From positions 1 through 24,288 of the forward strand of contig JAIFNK010000100.1 of NCBI GenBank assembly GCA_020047775.1: a stretch of DNA of 24,288 nucleotides, written 5' to 3'. A model generated the notes under the pieces. That model searched no databases. It was not told the DNA's origin and saw only the letters and a program-made list of their open reading frames with translations. The number at the start of each line of letters is the position of its first letter. The stretch's first letter is position 1. The position numbers were made by a program, and so were the translations under genes. The DNA is from Akkermansia sp. Lineage in GTDB: Bacteria; Verrucomicrobiota; Verrucomicrobiia; Verrucomicrobiales; Akkermansiaceae. Shown here piece after piece: positions 24,124-24,288 of this stretch.

Positions 24124-24288
24124 ATGAACTACTTGGCGCGAGCCCGCTACGTGATCGAAACCGAAATCGAGGGGCTTCAACGGATGTCGGCGCGGCTGGA
24201 CCAGAGCTTGGGCGATGCGGTGGTGATCCTCCAGGAGACCCTGCGGAACAAGGGCAAGATCGTGGTCGTCGGAGTGGGGAAATCCGGT
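24124..24288 (+). CDS. kdsD: Arabinose-5-phosphate isomerase, KdsD/GutQ/KpsF-like (3' partial)
   Basis: Only the first 55 codons lie in the window. The sequence begins with ARARYVIETEIEGLQRMSARLDQSL, continues AVVILQETLRNKGKIVVVGVGKSG, and is cut just there. This is the start of the SIS domain of arabinose-5-phosphate isomerase, including the GKSG phosphosugar-binding turn. The enzyme converts ribulose 5-phosphate to arabinose 5-phosphate, the first step toward Kdo in lipopolysaccharide, which would suit a Gram-negative-type envelope. The ATG at 24124 follows a 104-base divergent gap shared with the secreted-protein gene. The CBS domains expected after the SIS domain are outside the window. 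Confidence 0.88.
   Translation, partial: MNYLARARYVIETEIEGLQRMSARLDQSLGDAVVILQETLRNKGKIVVVGVGKSG

Noticed and set aside
23399..24127. Plus-strand frame of 242 codons opposite the secreted-protein gene
   Set aside because: The minus strand has a convincing signal peptide and balanced composition, while this frame is a Gly/Asp-rich shadow.

Overview
The window is GC-rich bacterial chromosome that reads as Verrucomicrobiota (inference). The main pointers are the long MoxR/DUF58/von Willebrand A (vWA)/DUF4175/DUF4159 operon, a metallophosphatase-like protein fused to a tetraheme cytochrome, weak or absent Shine-Dalgarno sequences, and word repeats of the kind I recall from Verrucomicrobiota and Planctomycetota. 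No rRNA, tRNA, CRISPR array, transposase or integrase was found.

Region 1 (1-4932) looks like an accessory or defence island. It holds the 3' part of an Eco57I-type DNA adenine methyltransferase or restriction-modification protein, closed by a clear intrinsic terminator. Next come an AT-richer gene with a HEPN-type R-N-x3-H motif, and a tightly coupled pair made of an unrecognised 314-aa protein and a PIN-domain ribonuclease. A C-terminal remnant of queC on the minus strand and a short tandem repeat mark the edge of the island.

Region 2 (5054-16386) is a seven-gene plus-strand operon with gaps of 19 bases or less and one 4-base overlap. Its order is MoxR AAA+ ATPase, DUF58 protein, BatA-like vWA membrane protein, second vWA membrane protein, DUF4175-like coiled-coil membrane protein, DUF4159 protein, and a membrane-anchored metallophosphatase-like/tetraheme cytochrome fusion. 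The first six form a known MoxR-vWA chaperone-type assembly at the cell envelope. The cytochrome fusion at the end suggests that the client may be a periplasmic or redox complex (inference).

Region 3 (16481-22025) carries single plus-strand genes: a DUF3313-like lipoprotein, a 6-phosphofructokinase with a mixed active-site signature, a CopA-like P1B ATPase with YHS and heavy-metal-binding N-terminal modules in place of HMA domains, and an EcsC-like protein.

Region 4 (22052-24288) holds minus-strand frr, pyrH and a secreted protein of unknown function, then a divergent plus-strand kdsD cut by the window end.

The most unusual pattern is compositional. The tetramers TTAG, CTAA and CTAG recur about 38 times by hand count between about 5.0 and 22.05 kb, mostly inside synonymous Leu TTA/CTA codons. 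They are nearly absent from the island and from the pyrH/frr end. The best candidate for an undescribed system is the HEPN gene plus the 314-aa/PIN pair next to the methyltransferase.
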